Source of the DNA: Alphaproteobacteria bacterium
GTDB taxonomy: Bacteria > Pseudomonadota > Alphaproteobacteria > Sphingomonadales > Emcibacteraceae
Assembly: GCA_020446675.1 (NCBI GenBank)
Contig: JAGREE010000013.1
Coordinates: 127,721 to 191,720, forward strand
Direction: 5' to 3'
DNA length: 64,000 nt
Made by a program: the position numbers and the translations under genes. Below, piece after piece: positions 45,165 through 53,643 of the stretch. The stretch's first letter is position 1; every line of letters starts with the position of its first letter. The notes beneath the pieces are model-generated. The model did no database searches. It saw only the letters and a list, made by a program, of their open reading frames with translations, and had not been told where the DNA came from.

Positions 45165-46208
45165 TTATTTTGGCGTAAACTGTCGCCAGTAATCTTCTTT
45201 TCTATCCTGATCAGCATATGTTTTTACACGGTCAGCAGCAAGCCCGATCAGATCTGTCGCATCCATATTTTTTTCATTGAGATAATCCTGTAGCTCCCTC
45301 ATGGCATCGGTGATGACACCATAGCCGCCACTAAAAATGGCACTCGTCATTTGTACGCCGCTGGCGCCGGCAAGCATGAAGCGGACGATGTCGTGTCCTG
45401 ATCTTGCACCATTTGTTGCCAGAATCGGATATTTTTTACCTGCTTTTTCCCGCGATTTTACCAGCCAGTGGCAGGTCAGTGGCAATGCCCATGGACCACC
45501 GTAAGCAGCGTGTGTACCAAGCATGGGGGCCTGCGTATTAATATCCGGTATAAAAGCCATATAGCGCCCCATCAGGGTTACGGTATCGGCACCGGCATCT
45601 TTGGCGGCCAGTACCATTGCCGGTATTTCCTGACTTTGTCCTGTCAGTTTGATCCAGAGCGGAATGCTGACCGCTTTCCTTAAAGCCTTAGTGATTTCCT
45701 CTATATGTGCGGCCTGCCGCTCAAGCAGAATGGCACCTTTCGCCGCTTCCTCACCGTGTGGAGCACCGACATTGACCTCAAGTATGCGTATGCCAGCCTG
45801 TTCTACTTTTTTTGCATATTCTATTGTTTGATCCACGCTGGCGGGGATCAGGCTGGCAATGGAATAAGCATCAAATTCTGCGGCCATTCTGTCGGCTGTT
45901 ACGGCAAGATCAAGCCATTCATCAAAGGATTTTGGATGTAAACCGGAACGATTAAAAAGCGATGCATCACGGGGCGGGTTAAAATCCCAGGGGAGCTTTT
46001 CAAAATTGCTGTTCAGCAGGGCATAATCTGTTTTTTCCAGCTGGGTTTTGGCCGCATCGGATTCATTGGTTGATTTAATGACAACGGCACCGGCCCCGGC
46101 CCGGAGCGCCCGCTCAATTCCATCCAGCTCAATGAAATGCTCGCCCGAACCACAGATAAGCGGGTTTTTTAAACGGGTTTTCCCTATTTTAACATTAAGC
46201 TTTTTCAT
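45165..46208 (-). CDS. Dihydroorotate-dehydrogenase-like FMN protein
   Basis: A 347-residue TIM-barrel protein resembling class 1 dihydroorotate dehydrogenase and the PreA flavin domain: KNPLICGSGEHF, AGAGAVVIKST, ILEVNVGAPHG, PLWIKLTGQ, GADTVTLMGR, ILATNGARSGHDIVRFMLAGASGVQMTS. The iron-sulfur domain of PreA is absent. It probably reduces or oxidises a cyclic or unsaturated intermediate using FMN. It is the first gene of a minus-strand operon with cupin, aminotransferase and ALDH. Confidence 0.78.
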   Translation of the reverse strand: MKKLNVKIGKTRLKNPLICGSGEHFIELDGIERALRAGAGAVVIKSTNESDAAKTQLEKTDYALLNSNFEKLPWDFNPPRDASLFNRSGLHPKSFDEWLDLAVTADRMAAEFDAYSIASLIPASVDQTIEYAKKVEQAGIRILEVNVGAPHGEEAAKGAILLERQAAHIEEITKALRKAVSIPLWIKLTGQSQEIPAMVLAAKDAGADTVTLMGRYMAFIPDINTQAPMLGTHAAYGGPWALPLTCHWLVKSREKAGKKYPILATNGARSGHDIVRFMLAGASGVQMTSAIFSGGYGVITDAMRELQDYLNEKNMDATDLIGLAADRVKTYADQDRKEDYWRQFTPK

Positions 46209-46240
46209 TAAAATTTCTGGGTCGCTCCAATTGACAATTT

Positions 46241-46272
46241 CTCAATTATTGATACTCTGTTCCAAATATCAA
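46241..46272 (-). promoter_or_regulatory. Promoter of the flavoprotein operon with shared operator element
   Basis: On the minus strand: TTGATA (46267-46272), 16 bp, AATAAT (46245-46250). The spacer holds GGAACAGAGTATC. This is the same element as in the hpaB promoter, at nearly the same distance from the start codon. By eye 21 of 30 aligned positions between 37641 and 46241 agree. The divergent aldolase gene starts 37 bp on the other side. Confidence 0.6.
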
Positions 46273-46308
46273 GACAAATGTAATGAAATTTAGCAAAAGA
46301 TCGTCATC

Positions 46309-47064
46309 ATGAGCAAAAAATCAACTTTCAGAAGCCGACTGTTGGCGGGGGAAGAGCTGGTCGGTGTATTCGTCAAAACACCATCCTATGTCATGGTCGA
46401 GGTAATGGCCAATAGCGATCTGGATTTTCTCATGCTGGATCAGGAGCATAGCCCATTTGATCTTGCGACAATGGATTCCTGTATTCTTGCCGGGCGGGCG
46501 GCTGATATGCCCATGTTTGTCCGTATACAGAATAATACGGCAACGGGAATGCTTTACCCGCTTGACTGCGGGGCAACAGGGGTGGTTGTTCCCCATGTGG
46601 CAACACCGGAAAAAGCAGCAGAAATTGCGGCCGGCGGAAGATACCGTGGTGGTCGTCGTGGTTTTGCAGGAACCCAGCGGGCGGGCGGATATGGGACCCG
46701 GCCGATGAAAGATTATCTTGATGAAGCCGATAATGAAACCACCGTTATTGCCCAGATCGAGGATGTTGAAGCGGTCGAAAAAATTGAGGAAATCGTCAAG
46801 GTCAAGAATATTGACTGCCTGTTTCTTGGGCGGATGGACTTAACTGTCGGCTACGGGGCAGCGTCCCCAAATGATCCGGTTGTGGTGGACGCGGTAAAGC
46901 ATGTCTGTGCTGTTGCACGCGCTGCAGGCATTCGACTTGCGGCTTACAGTAGTGTTGAAGAAAGGGATATGCTCCGGGAACTGGGGGTCACTATGTTTAC
47001 GGTCGGTTCTGAACATAAACTGGTTCAGACAGGGCTAAAAAATCTCGTTAAAAATTTCAGGTAA
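46309..47064 (+). CDS. HpcH/HpaI-type class II aldolase
   Basis: A 251-residue TIM-barrel aldolase: GVFVKTPSYVMVEVMANSDLDFLMLDQEHSPFD with catalytic H47, VRIQNNTA, GATGVVVPHVATPEKA, metal ligands in AQIEDVEAVEKIEEI and LGRMDLTVGYG. HpaI-type enzymes split 4-hydroxy-2-oxo acids to pyruvate and an aldehyde as the last step of meta-cleavage pathways. That fits the LigAB-bearing operon nearby. It is followed after 16 bp by the DUF6282 gene. Confidence 0.85.
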   Translation: MSKKSTFRSRLLAGEELVGVFVKTPSYVMVEVMANSDLDFLMLDQEHSPFDLATMDSCILAGRAADMPMFVRIQNNTATGMLYPLDCGATGVVVPHVATPEKAAEIAAGGRYRGGRRGFAGTQRAGGYGTRPMKDYLDEADNETTVIAQIEDVEAVEKIEEIVKVKNIDCLFLGRMDLTVGYGAASPNDPVVVDAVKHVCAVARAAGIRLAAYSSVEERDMLRELGVTMFTVGSEHKLVQTGLKNLVKNFR

Positions 47065-47080
47065 TTTCAGGTAAAGTAAA

Positions 47081-48043
47081 ATGGTTAAAAAAATTCCGGA
47101 CCGGATTAATTCAACAATCGATCAATCACCAGCGGCGAAATATGATGATGCGTTGCTGAGCAAATTGCTGGAAGGGGCGATTGACCTGCACTGCCATAGC
47201 GGACCAAGCGTAATGCCAAGAAGCATTGATCATATTGATGTGATGCGCGAAGGGTCGGCCGCAAAAATGCGGGCAATCCTGATTAAAGATCACTATTATT
47301 CGGCAACGCCGGTAACTGAACTGCTGATGAACCATTTTCAGGATCTAAATGTAAAAATGTTTTCCGGAGTGCCGCTGAATAATGCGACTGGCGGAATTAA
47401 TCGCTACGCGGTTGATCATGGTATTAAGCTTGGGGCAAAGCTTGTCTGGATGCCGACATTTTCATCGCGAAATCATATTGCCCATCATAAATCCGATAAG
47501 GATTTTGACAAGAAATTCCCGACCACGAAGGAAAAAATGCTGGCACCGATTGAGCTTTCCGTGCTGGATGATAATGGTGTTGTGCTCGACGAGGTAAAAT
47601 TCATTCTTGATATGATTGCCGAAGCGGATATCGTTCTGTCAGGCGGTCATCTTCATATTACGGAAATATTTCCACTCCTTGAAGAAGCAAAAAAGCGCGG
47701 TGTCAAAAAACTGCTGGTTAATCATCCATCCTATCTGATTGATGCCACTTACGCAGAAATGGGTGAACTGGTTCGAATGGGGGCTTATCTGGAACATTCT
47801 ATGTGTATGTTTGTGCCAGGGTCAAAATTTCATTTTTATACACCTGAAAATCTTGATGCACTGATTAAGGCAGGAACCATAGAAAAAACCATTCTGGGTT
47901 CGGATCTGGGGCAGGTGGGGAACCCGACCCCGGTGGAAGGGTTCAAAAATGTGATAGCCACCTGTCTTGACCTTGGTTATGCCCACGAGGATATCAAGAA
48001 AATGATCGGTGGAAATGCCGCTGATCTTCTGGGGATTTCCTGA
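47081..48043 (+). CDS. DUF6282 family amidohydrolase-like protein
   Basis: A 320-residue TIM-barrel protein with metal-ligand motifs: GAIDLHCHSGPS (HxH), ILIKDHYYS, LSGGHLHITE, LVNHPSYL and ILGSDLGQVGNP (Asp). These resemble amidohydrolase-superfamily enzymes such as the lactone hydrolase LigI and the hydratase LigJ of the protocatechuate 4,5 pathway. Hydration or lactone hydrolysis of a ring-cleavage product is therefore plausible, but this is inference. Confidence 0.78.
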   Translation: MVKKIPDRINSTIDQSPAAKYDDALLSKLLEGAIDLHCHSGPSVMPRSIDHIDVMREGSAAKMRAILIKDHYYSATPVTELLMNHFQDLNVKMFSGVPLNNATGGINRYAVDHGIKLGAKLVWMPTFSSRNHIAHHKSDKDFDKKFPTTKEKMLAPIELSVLDDNGVVLDEVKFILDMIAEADIVLSGGHLHITEIFPLLEEAKKRGVKKLLVNHPSYLIDATYAEMGELVRMGAYLEHSMCMFVPGSKFHFYTPENLDALIKAGTIEKTILGSDLGQVGNPTPVEGFKNVIATCLDLGYAHEDIKKMIGGNAADLLGIS

Positions 48044-48162
48044 TCAAAAATTACCCGTATTTATCTGCTTTCCATAATTTTGGTCGGATGCGGTTTATCA
48101 GATGTTTGACATTTTGAATTCAGCATGATTGATTAAACTATCAAAATGACGGGGAGCGGACA

Positions 48163-50139
48163 GTGAAGGGAAAATCTTATTCAGATAATGCACTGGGGAT
48201 GGATCGCCTAATTGACAGGCGTGATTTTTTAAACGGTGTGAGTATTGGACTGACAGCAGCAGTGGCCGGGCCGGCAATGATAGCCGCAGCAGAGGGGGCC
48301 ACAAGTCCCCGTCAGGACGAGGAAGGCTATTACCCACCGGCATTAACCGGTCTGCGCGGCAGTCATACCGGATCTTTCGAGACATCCCATACAATCCGTG
48401 ATGGTCGTTTAATTGAAGGCAGGCAGACAGGGGAGGAATATGACCTTGTGGTGGTCGGAGGCGGGATCAGCGGTCTTGCGGCAGCATGGTTTTTCCGTCA
48501 AAGCGCGGGGCCGGATGCAAAAATTCTGATCCTTGATAATCATGATGATTTTGGTGGTCATGCCAAACGCAATGAATTTGATCTGGATGGCCGGACGATC
48601 ATTGTTAATGGCGGCACACTTAACCTGGAGCAACCAACAAATTACAGCACCGTGGCCCGAAGCCTGATCAATGAACTTGGCATTGATTTAAAAGCTTATC
48701 ATGCCAAAACAGATCCGATGGTTCGTCACTTCCAGCATAACGGGTACGAACCGTCCACCTTCTTTGATCAGAAAACATTTGGGGTTGAAGGGCTTTATAA
48801 TAAGCCTGATGATGTCAGCTGGGGTGAGTATATTGAGAAAATTCCTCTTGGAGAGCAGGCAAAAATTGATCTGATCCGCCTTTATAACGAAGACGTGCGG
48901 GCAGAAGCGCTGGAAAATTTAAGCGACAGCGAAAAGAAAAAGAAACTCGCTCTAATCAGTTATAATGATTATCTGACAGAATTTCTGGGACTTAATCCCG
49001 ATGTACTGCCGTTTTTTCAGGCAAAAACCCATTTCAGATTTTATATGGGGCCGGAACAGGTCCCCGCCTTATATTTATGGCAACAGGGCGGATATCCAGG
49101 GTTTGACCATCTTGCGCTCAGGCCAACTGCAATGATCAGCCCGCTTCATCACATTGGCGGTCCGCACCACGGGCGGGAGGATGAACATAAGGAAAGGTCC
49201 ATTTATTTTCCCGATGGCAACGCGACGATCACGCGCAGTATCGTCAGGCAGCTTATTCCGGGTACCATTCCCGGTCAAACGCTTGATGATCTGTTTACGG
49301 CACCGACCAATTATGCGCAGCTCGACCGTCCGGAAAACAATACCCGTATCCGGCTGAACGCCCCGGTGGTTAATGTTGCGCATCTGGGTGATCCGGCGAC
49401 AGCAAAACACGTAAGAGTCACCTATATGCGGCAGGATGGCCCAAGCACCGTTAAAGCCAGAAACTGCATTCTCGCCTGCTGGCACATGGTTATTCCCTAT
49501 ATCTGTCGTGATTTTTCAGCAGAACAGCGCGGCGCGATGAAATATGGGATTAAAGCCCCGCGGGTTTATACCAATGTGCTGCTGCGAAATGGCCGGGCAT
49601 TTGAAAAACTCAATACCCATAACATTCATTCGCCGGGCGAATTTCATACAACAACCAGCCTTCATCCGCCTTATCAGGTGGGCAGTTACCATGCCCCGAT
49701 CAGGCTGGATGAACCGGTTGTCGTTAAAATGCACCGGGCGCCCTGCAAACCGGGGGCGGATCGCAGCACCCAGCTTAAAGCCGGGCGGACCGAGCTTTTC
49801 AATATGTCTTTTGAGACCTTTGAACGGAATATTCGCGACCAACTCCAGCGGATGCTTGGGGCCGGGGGGTTCGATGCGGCGCGCGATATTGCCGCCATAA
49901 CCGTCAACCGCTGGCCGCATGGAAATGCCTATCTGTATAACAGCCTGACGGAACCCTATCATTGGTGCTTTTATTCGACCGATGACCGACCATGTGTCAT
50001 TGCCAGTCAACGACTCGGCCGGATTTCAATTGCCAATTCCGATGCGGCAGCAAACCCCTTTACCGATGTGGCAATTGATGAGGCACATCGTGCCGTTCGC
50101 GAGGTTCTCGCTGATCGATATAAGTTGAGCCAAACTTAA
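48163..50139 (+). CDS. Tat-exported FAD amine oxidoreductase, paralogue 1 (spermidine-dehydrogenase-like)
   Basis: A 658-residue flavoprotein. A twin-arginine signal (DRRDFLNGVSIGLTAA, Arg19-20) is followed by a conserved linker and the FAD-binding VVVGGGISGLAAAW (about 96-109). The overall plan, including NDDFGGHAKRNEF-like HDDFGGHAKRNEF and YFPDGNATITR, matches the SpdH spermidine dehydrogenase/NAD(P)-FAD oxidoreductase family, which oxidises amines in the periplasm. The start is GTG with a GGGGAG site. A close paralogue follows after 59 bp. Confidence 0.8.
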   Translation: MKGKSYSDNALGMDRLIDRRDFLNGVSIGLTAAVAGPAMIAAAEGATSPRQDEEGYYPPALTGLRGSHTGSFETSHTIRDGRLIEGRQTGEEYDLVVVGGGISGLAAAWFFRQSAGPDAKILILDNHDDFGGHAKRNEFDLDGRTIIVNGGTLNLEQPTNYSTVARSLINELGIDLKAYHAKTDPMVRHFQHNGYEPSTFFDQKTFGVEGLYNKPDDVSWGEYIEKIPLGEQAKIDLIRLYNEDVRAEALENLSDSEKKKKLALISYNDYLTEFLGLNPDVLPFFQAKTHFRFYMGPEQVPALYLWQQGGYPGFDHLALRPTAMISPLHHIGGPHHGREDEHKERSIYFPDGNATITRSIVRQLIPGTIPGQTLDDLFTAPTNYAQLDRPENNTRIRLNAPVVNVAHLGDPATAKHVRVTYMRQDGPSTVKARNCILACWHMVIPYICRDFSAEQRGAMKYGIKAPRVYTNVLLRNGRAFEKLNTHNIHSPGEFHTTTSLHPPYQVGSYHAPIRLDEPVVVKMHRAPCKPGADRSTQLKAGRTELFNMSFETFERNIRDQLQRMLGAGGFDAARDIAAITVNRWPHGNAYLYNSLTEPYHWCFYSTDDRPCVIASQRLGRISIANSDAAANPFTDVAIDEAHRAVREVLADRYKLSQT

Positions 50140-50198
50140 TGATTGTTCTATCATTTCAATGTGTGATAGCCTGCCACAATAAGTAAAAGGGGACTGAT

Positions 50199-52205
50199 AT
50201 GAGCAAAAATAAAAATACTGAAACAGGTCAATTTTCAGATAAAGAACTGGGAATGGACCGGAAAATTATCCGTCGTGATTTTTTAAGCGGTGCCAGTATT
50301 GCCGTAACCGGGGCAATCCTTTGTCCGTCACTGGTTAAGGCAATGCAGGCACTGGATCAAAATAAACCAATGCAATCGGACCCGGACTATTACCCGCCTG
50401 CAAAGGCAGGGATGCGCGGCAGCCATGACGGGTCATTTGAAACGGCCCATAAAGTGCGGGACGGTGAAACATTTTCGGCCAAAGCGAATGGTGAAAAATA
50501 TGATCTAGTCGTGGTCGGTGGCGGCATCAGCGGTCTATCCGCGGCATGGTTTTACCGTCAAAGCGCGGGTCCGGACGCAAAAATACTGATCCTTGATAAC
50601 CATGATGATTTTGGCGGCCATGCCAAACGCAATGAATATATGTATAATGGCCAAAAAATTCTGGTTAATGGCGGCACGTTGAATATTGAACAGCCGACCA
50701 ATTACAGCACGGTGGCCATGGGATATCTCCGTGAACTGGGAATTGATACCGATGCCTACCACGAAAAAACCAAGGATATGATCAGACATCACCGTAATAT
50801 CGGGCTTGGTGGATCAACTTTTTTTGATAAAGAAACATTCGGTGGCGATGGGCTTGTAAAACGCGACCGGGAGGCCGAAGGAGGCTGGGACGATTTTTTT
50901 GATAAGGCGCCGATCACCGATAAACTGAGAGCCGAGTATAAACGTCTTTACAGTGAAAAGATTGTGGCAAAATCCTTTCAGGGTCTTACCGACAAGGAGA
51001 AGAAACGAAAACTTGCCGGCATGTCTTATGCCCAGTATGTGACGGATGAGCTTGGGGTCGATGCAGCTGTGCTGCCGCTTTATAGCCCGGGGCTTCATTT
51101 CCGCTTTTATGTCGGGGCGGAACAGGTGCCGGCACTATTCTGCTGGCAGCTTGGCGGGATGCCGGGCTTTGATCATCTTGAGCTTAAACCGACTCCAAAA
51201 ATCAGCCCGATGCACCATATTGCCGGATCCCAGCATGGCCGCGAACATGAATACCGGGAAGATAGTATCTATTTCCCGGACGGCAATGCGACCATCACCC
51301 GAATGACCGTGCGACAGCTTATTCCCGCCGCAATTCCAGGCAGTTCAATTGATGATATCTTTATGGCAAAGGTGGACTATTCAAAGCTTGACAGGCCGGA
51401 AAATACAACGCGACTTCGCCTTAACAGTACCGCGATCAGGGTAAAGCATAATGGCGATCCGGAAACGGCGAAGGATGTTGATGTCACCTATATGCAGGGC
51501 GGTAAAGCCGAAACGGTGAAATCAAGAAATGTTATTTATGCCTGCTGGCATAATGTCATCCCTTATATTTGTGATGATTATTCAGAAAAGCAGAAAGAAG
51601 CCATGCTTTATGGCATTAAAGCACCGCGCGTTTATACCAACGTATTGCTTAAAAACGGCAAGGCATTTGAAAAACTGGGGACAAGTTCGATCACGTCGCC
51701 CGGACTTTATCATACGTCAACCAGTCTGCATTTTCCTTTTGATGTGGGCGGTTATAAGGCGCCACAAAATCTTGATGAACCGGTGGTGGTTAAAATGCAC
51801 CGCGCCCCTTGTGCGCCGGGCGAACTTCGCCGGGAACAACTGCGTCTTGGGCGTTATGATCTTTTAAACACACCGTTTGAAACATTTGAGCGTAATATCA
51901 GGGAACAGCTTCAGCGTATGCTGGGTTCCGCCGGGTTTGATGCGGCACGGGATATTGTCGCCATTACCGTAAACCGCTGGCCGCATGGCAATGCCTATGC
52001 TTACGATACCATTACGGAACCTTATGAATGGTCAATGTATCCGACCGATGATCGGCCCTGCGTTGTTGCGCGTCAGCAGCTTGGCCGGATGTCCGTTGCC
52101 AATTCCGACGCGGACGCCAGTCCGTTTACCGACGCCGCTATCGACCAGGCGCACCGCGCGGTCAGGGAAGTTCTCGCAGATCAATATTTAATGGATAACG
52201 CATGA
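50199..52205 (+). CDS. Tat-exported FAD amine oxidoreductase, paralogue 2 (spermidine-dehydrogenase-like)
   Basis: A 668-residue paralogue of the previous protein, clearly similar over its length: Tat motif IRRDFLSGASI, FAD motif VVVGGGISGLSAAW, HDDFGGHAKRNEY, YFPDGNATITRM, ending DAAIDQAHRAVREVL. Both copies keep the FAD site. Two intact copies suggest different substrates or a heteromeric enzyme. Its last 4 bp overlap the DUF1611 gene, so the two are translationally coupled. Confidence 0.8.
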   Translation: MSKNKNTETGQFSDKELGMDRKIIRRDFLSGASIAVTGAILCPSLVKAMQALDQNKPMQSDPDYYPPAKAGMRGSHDGSFETAHKVRDGETFSAKANGEKYDLVVVGGGISGLSAAWFYRQSAGPDAKILILDNHDDFGGHAKRNEYMYNGQKILVNGGTLNIEQPTNYSTVAMGYLRELGIDTDAYHEKTKDMIRHHRNIGLGGSTFFDKETFGGDGLVKRDREAEGGWDDFFDKAPITDKLRAEYKRLYSEKIVAKSFQGLTDKEKKRKLAGMSYAQYVTDELGVDAAVLPLYSPGLHFRFYVGAEQVPALFCWQLGGMPGFDHLELKPTPKISPMHHIAGSQHGREHEYREDSIYFPDGNATITRMTVRQLIPAAIPGSSIDDIFMAKVDYSKLDRPENTTRLRLNSTAIRVKHNGDPETAKDVDVTYMQGGKAETVKSRNVIYACWHNVIPYICDDYSEKQKEAMLYGIKAPRVYTNVLLKNGKAFEKLGTSSITSPGLYHTSTSLHFPFDVGGYKAPQNLDEPVVVKMHRAPCAPGELRREQLRLGRYDLLNTPFETFERNIREQLQRMLGSAGFDAARDIVAITVNRWPHGNAYAYDTITEPYEWSMYPTDDRPCVVARQQLGRMSVANSDADASPFTDAAIDQAHRAVREVLADQYLMDNA

Positions 52206-53212
52206 TTACTATAGAAATAAAAGCACCTTACCTAATTTTTTTGGGGGAGGAAACGCGGAAAACTTATGCTAAGACCGGCTCCGGCATTGTTGACTGGCGG
52301 CCAGAGCTTTGCAAAGGGCAGCTCAATCTGATTGAAAATGGTCTTGATCTGGGGCTCCCCAGAATGTCGGTTGAAGAAGCGGCGGCAGCAGGCATAAAAT
52401 CATTGGTGATCGGTACCGCGTCCGTTGGGGGCGGTATCCCGGATCAGTGGCTTGAAACATTTGAGAATGCGCTTCTCGCCGGCCTTGATATTGTCGGCGG
52501 GGTTCATAAAAAACTCAATGATATTCCAAGGCTGGTTGAAGCGGCAAAAAAATCAGGGTCAAAATTAATTGATGTTCGGGTGCCACCCGCCAATATTCCG
52601 GTCGGGACTGGTCGTAAAAGAACAGGAAAACGTGTATTAATGGTGGGGACGGATTGTGCCGTCGGTAAAAAATACACCGCCCTTGCCATGGAACGGGATA
52701 TGCGGAAAATAGGTTTAAACGCCGATTTCCGCGCCAGTGGCCAGACCGGGATTATGATTGCCGGCAGAGGCATTCCCATTGATGCTGTTGTCTGTGATTT
52801 TCTGGCCGGGGCGGCAGAGCTTCTTTCCCCCGATAATGATGCGGATCATTGGGATGTGATCGAAGGGCAGGGTGGTATTTTCCATCCCGGTTATAGCCCG
52901 GTCAGTATGGGGCTTCTAATCGGCTCCCAGCCGGATGCCTTTGTTGTCTGCCACGAGGCGGGCAGAACAGAAATTGAAGAATGGGATAATTTTCCACTGC
53001 CCACTATTGAGCAGGTGATTGAACGCACGGTTTCGCTCGGCTCCCTCACCAATCCGAACATTAAATGTGTGGGGGTCAGCATCAATACGTCCAACCTGGG
53101 GGAGAGCGAGCGGCAGGACTATCTGAATGATCTGTCAAAGCGGCTGGGGCTTCCCTGTGTTGATCCGCTGATCATGGGAACAGATGCCATAATTGAGCAT
53201 ATGCTGGGGTAG
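52202..53212 (+). CDS. dgcN: DUF1611 / DgcN-type P-loop protein
   Basis: A 336-residue protein with a Rossmann-like N-domain and a P-loop domain: GTDCAVGKKYTALAMERDM (149-167), DFRASGQTGIMIAGRG, IEGQGGIFHPGYSP and KCVGVSINTSNL. It is the DUF1611 family; members were reported as D-glutamate N-acetyltransferases (DgcN) in marine bacteria. In that pathway the neighbour is an enolase-family racemase, which is absent here; instead the gene is fused by overlap to an FAD amine oxidoreductase gene, so the substrate may differ. Confidence 0.75.
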   Translation: MITIEIKAPYLIFLGEETRKTYAKTGSGIVDWRPELCKGQLNLIENGLDLGLPRMSVEEAAAAGIKSLVIGTASVGGGIPDQWLETFENALLAGLDIVGGVHKKLNDIPRLVEAAKKSGSKLIDVRVPPANIPVGTGRKRTGKRVLMVGTDCAVGKKYTALAMERDMRKIGLNADFRASGQTGIMIAGRGIPIDAVVCDFLAGAAELLSPDNDADHWDVIEGQGGIFHPGYSPVSMGLLIGSQPDAFVVCHEAGRTEIEEWDNFPLPTIEQVIERTVSLGSLTNPNIKCVGVSINTSNLGESERQDYLNDLSKRLGLPCVDPLIMGTDAIIEHMLG

Positions 53213-53218
53213 GGTGTC

Positions 53219-53626
53219 ATAGATATTTCAGGCAGAAACAGTCGGGTAAGAAAAGAATTTATAAAATTCACGGCTGTTGGATTGCTGAGCACTGCCCTTC
53301 ATTATACGGTGCTGGTGATTGCGGTTGAGCTCATCAGTTTATCGCCGGTTAAGGGCACAATGATCGGTTATACTTGCGGGGCGATTTTGAATTATCTTCT
53401 TAATCTGCGCTTTACGTTCCGTTCTGATGCAAAACACAGAAAAGCCGTGCCCAAATTTATTATTATGGTGGCCGCCGGATTCATAATTAATACATCAATT
53501 ATGTATATGCTCGACTTTATCCCGTATCTGTTACGGCAGATAATTGCCACCACAGTGGTTTTTATATGGAATTTTATTGTCGGGAAATTCTGGACTTTTT
53601 TAAATGAGGTTCAGAAAGAACAATAA
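53219..53626 (+). CDS. GtrA family flippase, unusual start
   Basis: A four-helix GtrA protein (RKEFIKFTAVGLLSTALHY, GYTCGAILNYLLNLRFTF, FIINTSIMYMLDF, IATTVVFIWNFIVGKFWTF). GtrA moves polyprenyl-phosphate-linked sugar across the inner membrane with GtrB-type enzymes. The nearest standard start, TTG 53282, would remove the conserved RKEFIKFTAVG. Upstream the frame is open to TAG 53210 without ATG, GTG or TTG; ATA 53219 or ATT 53225 after GGGTAGGG could serve. It begins just after the dgcN-like stop. Confidence 0.72.
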   Translation: MDISGRNSRVRKEFIKFTAVGLLSTALHYTVLVIAVELISLSPVKGTMIGYTCGAILNYLLNLRFTFRSDAKHRKAVPKFIIMVAAGFIINTSIMYMLDFIPYLLRQIIATTVVFIWNFIVGKFWTFLNEVQKEQ

Positions 53627-53643
53627 AAAAGAAAGGGGTCAAA

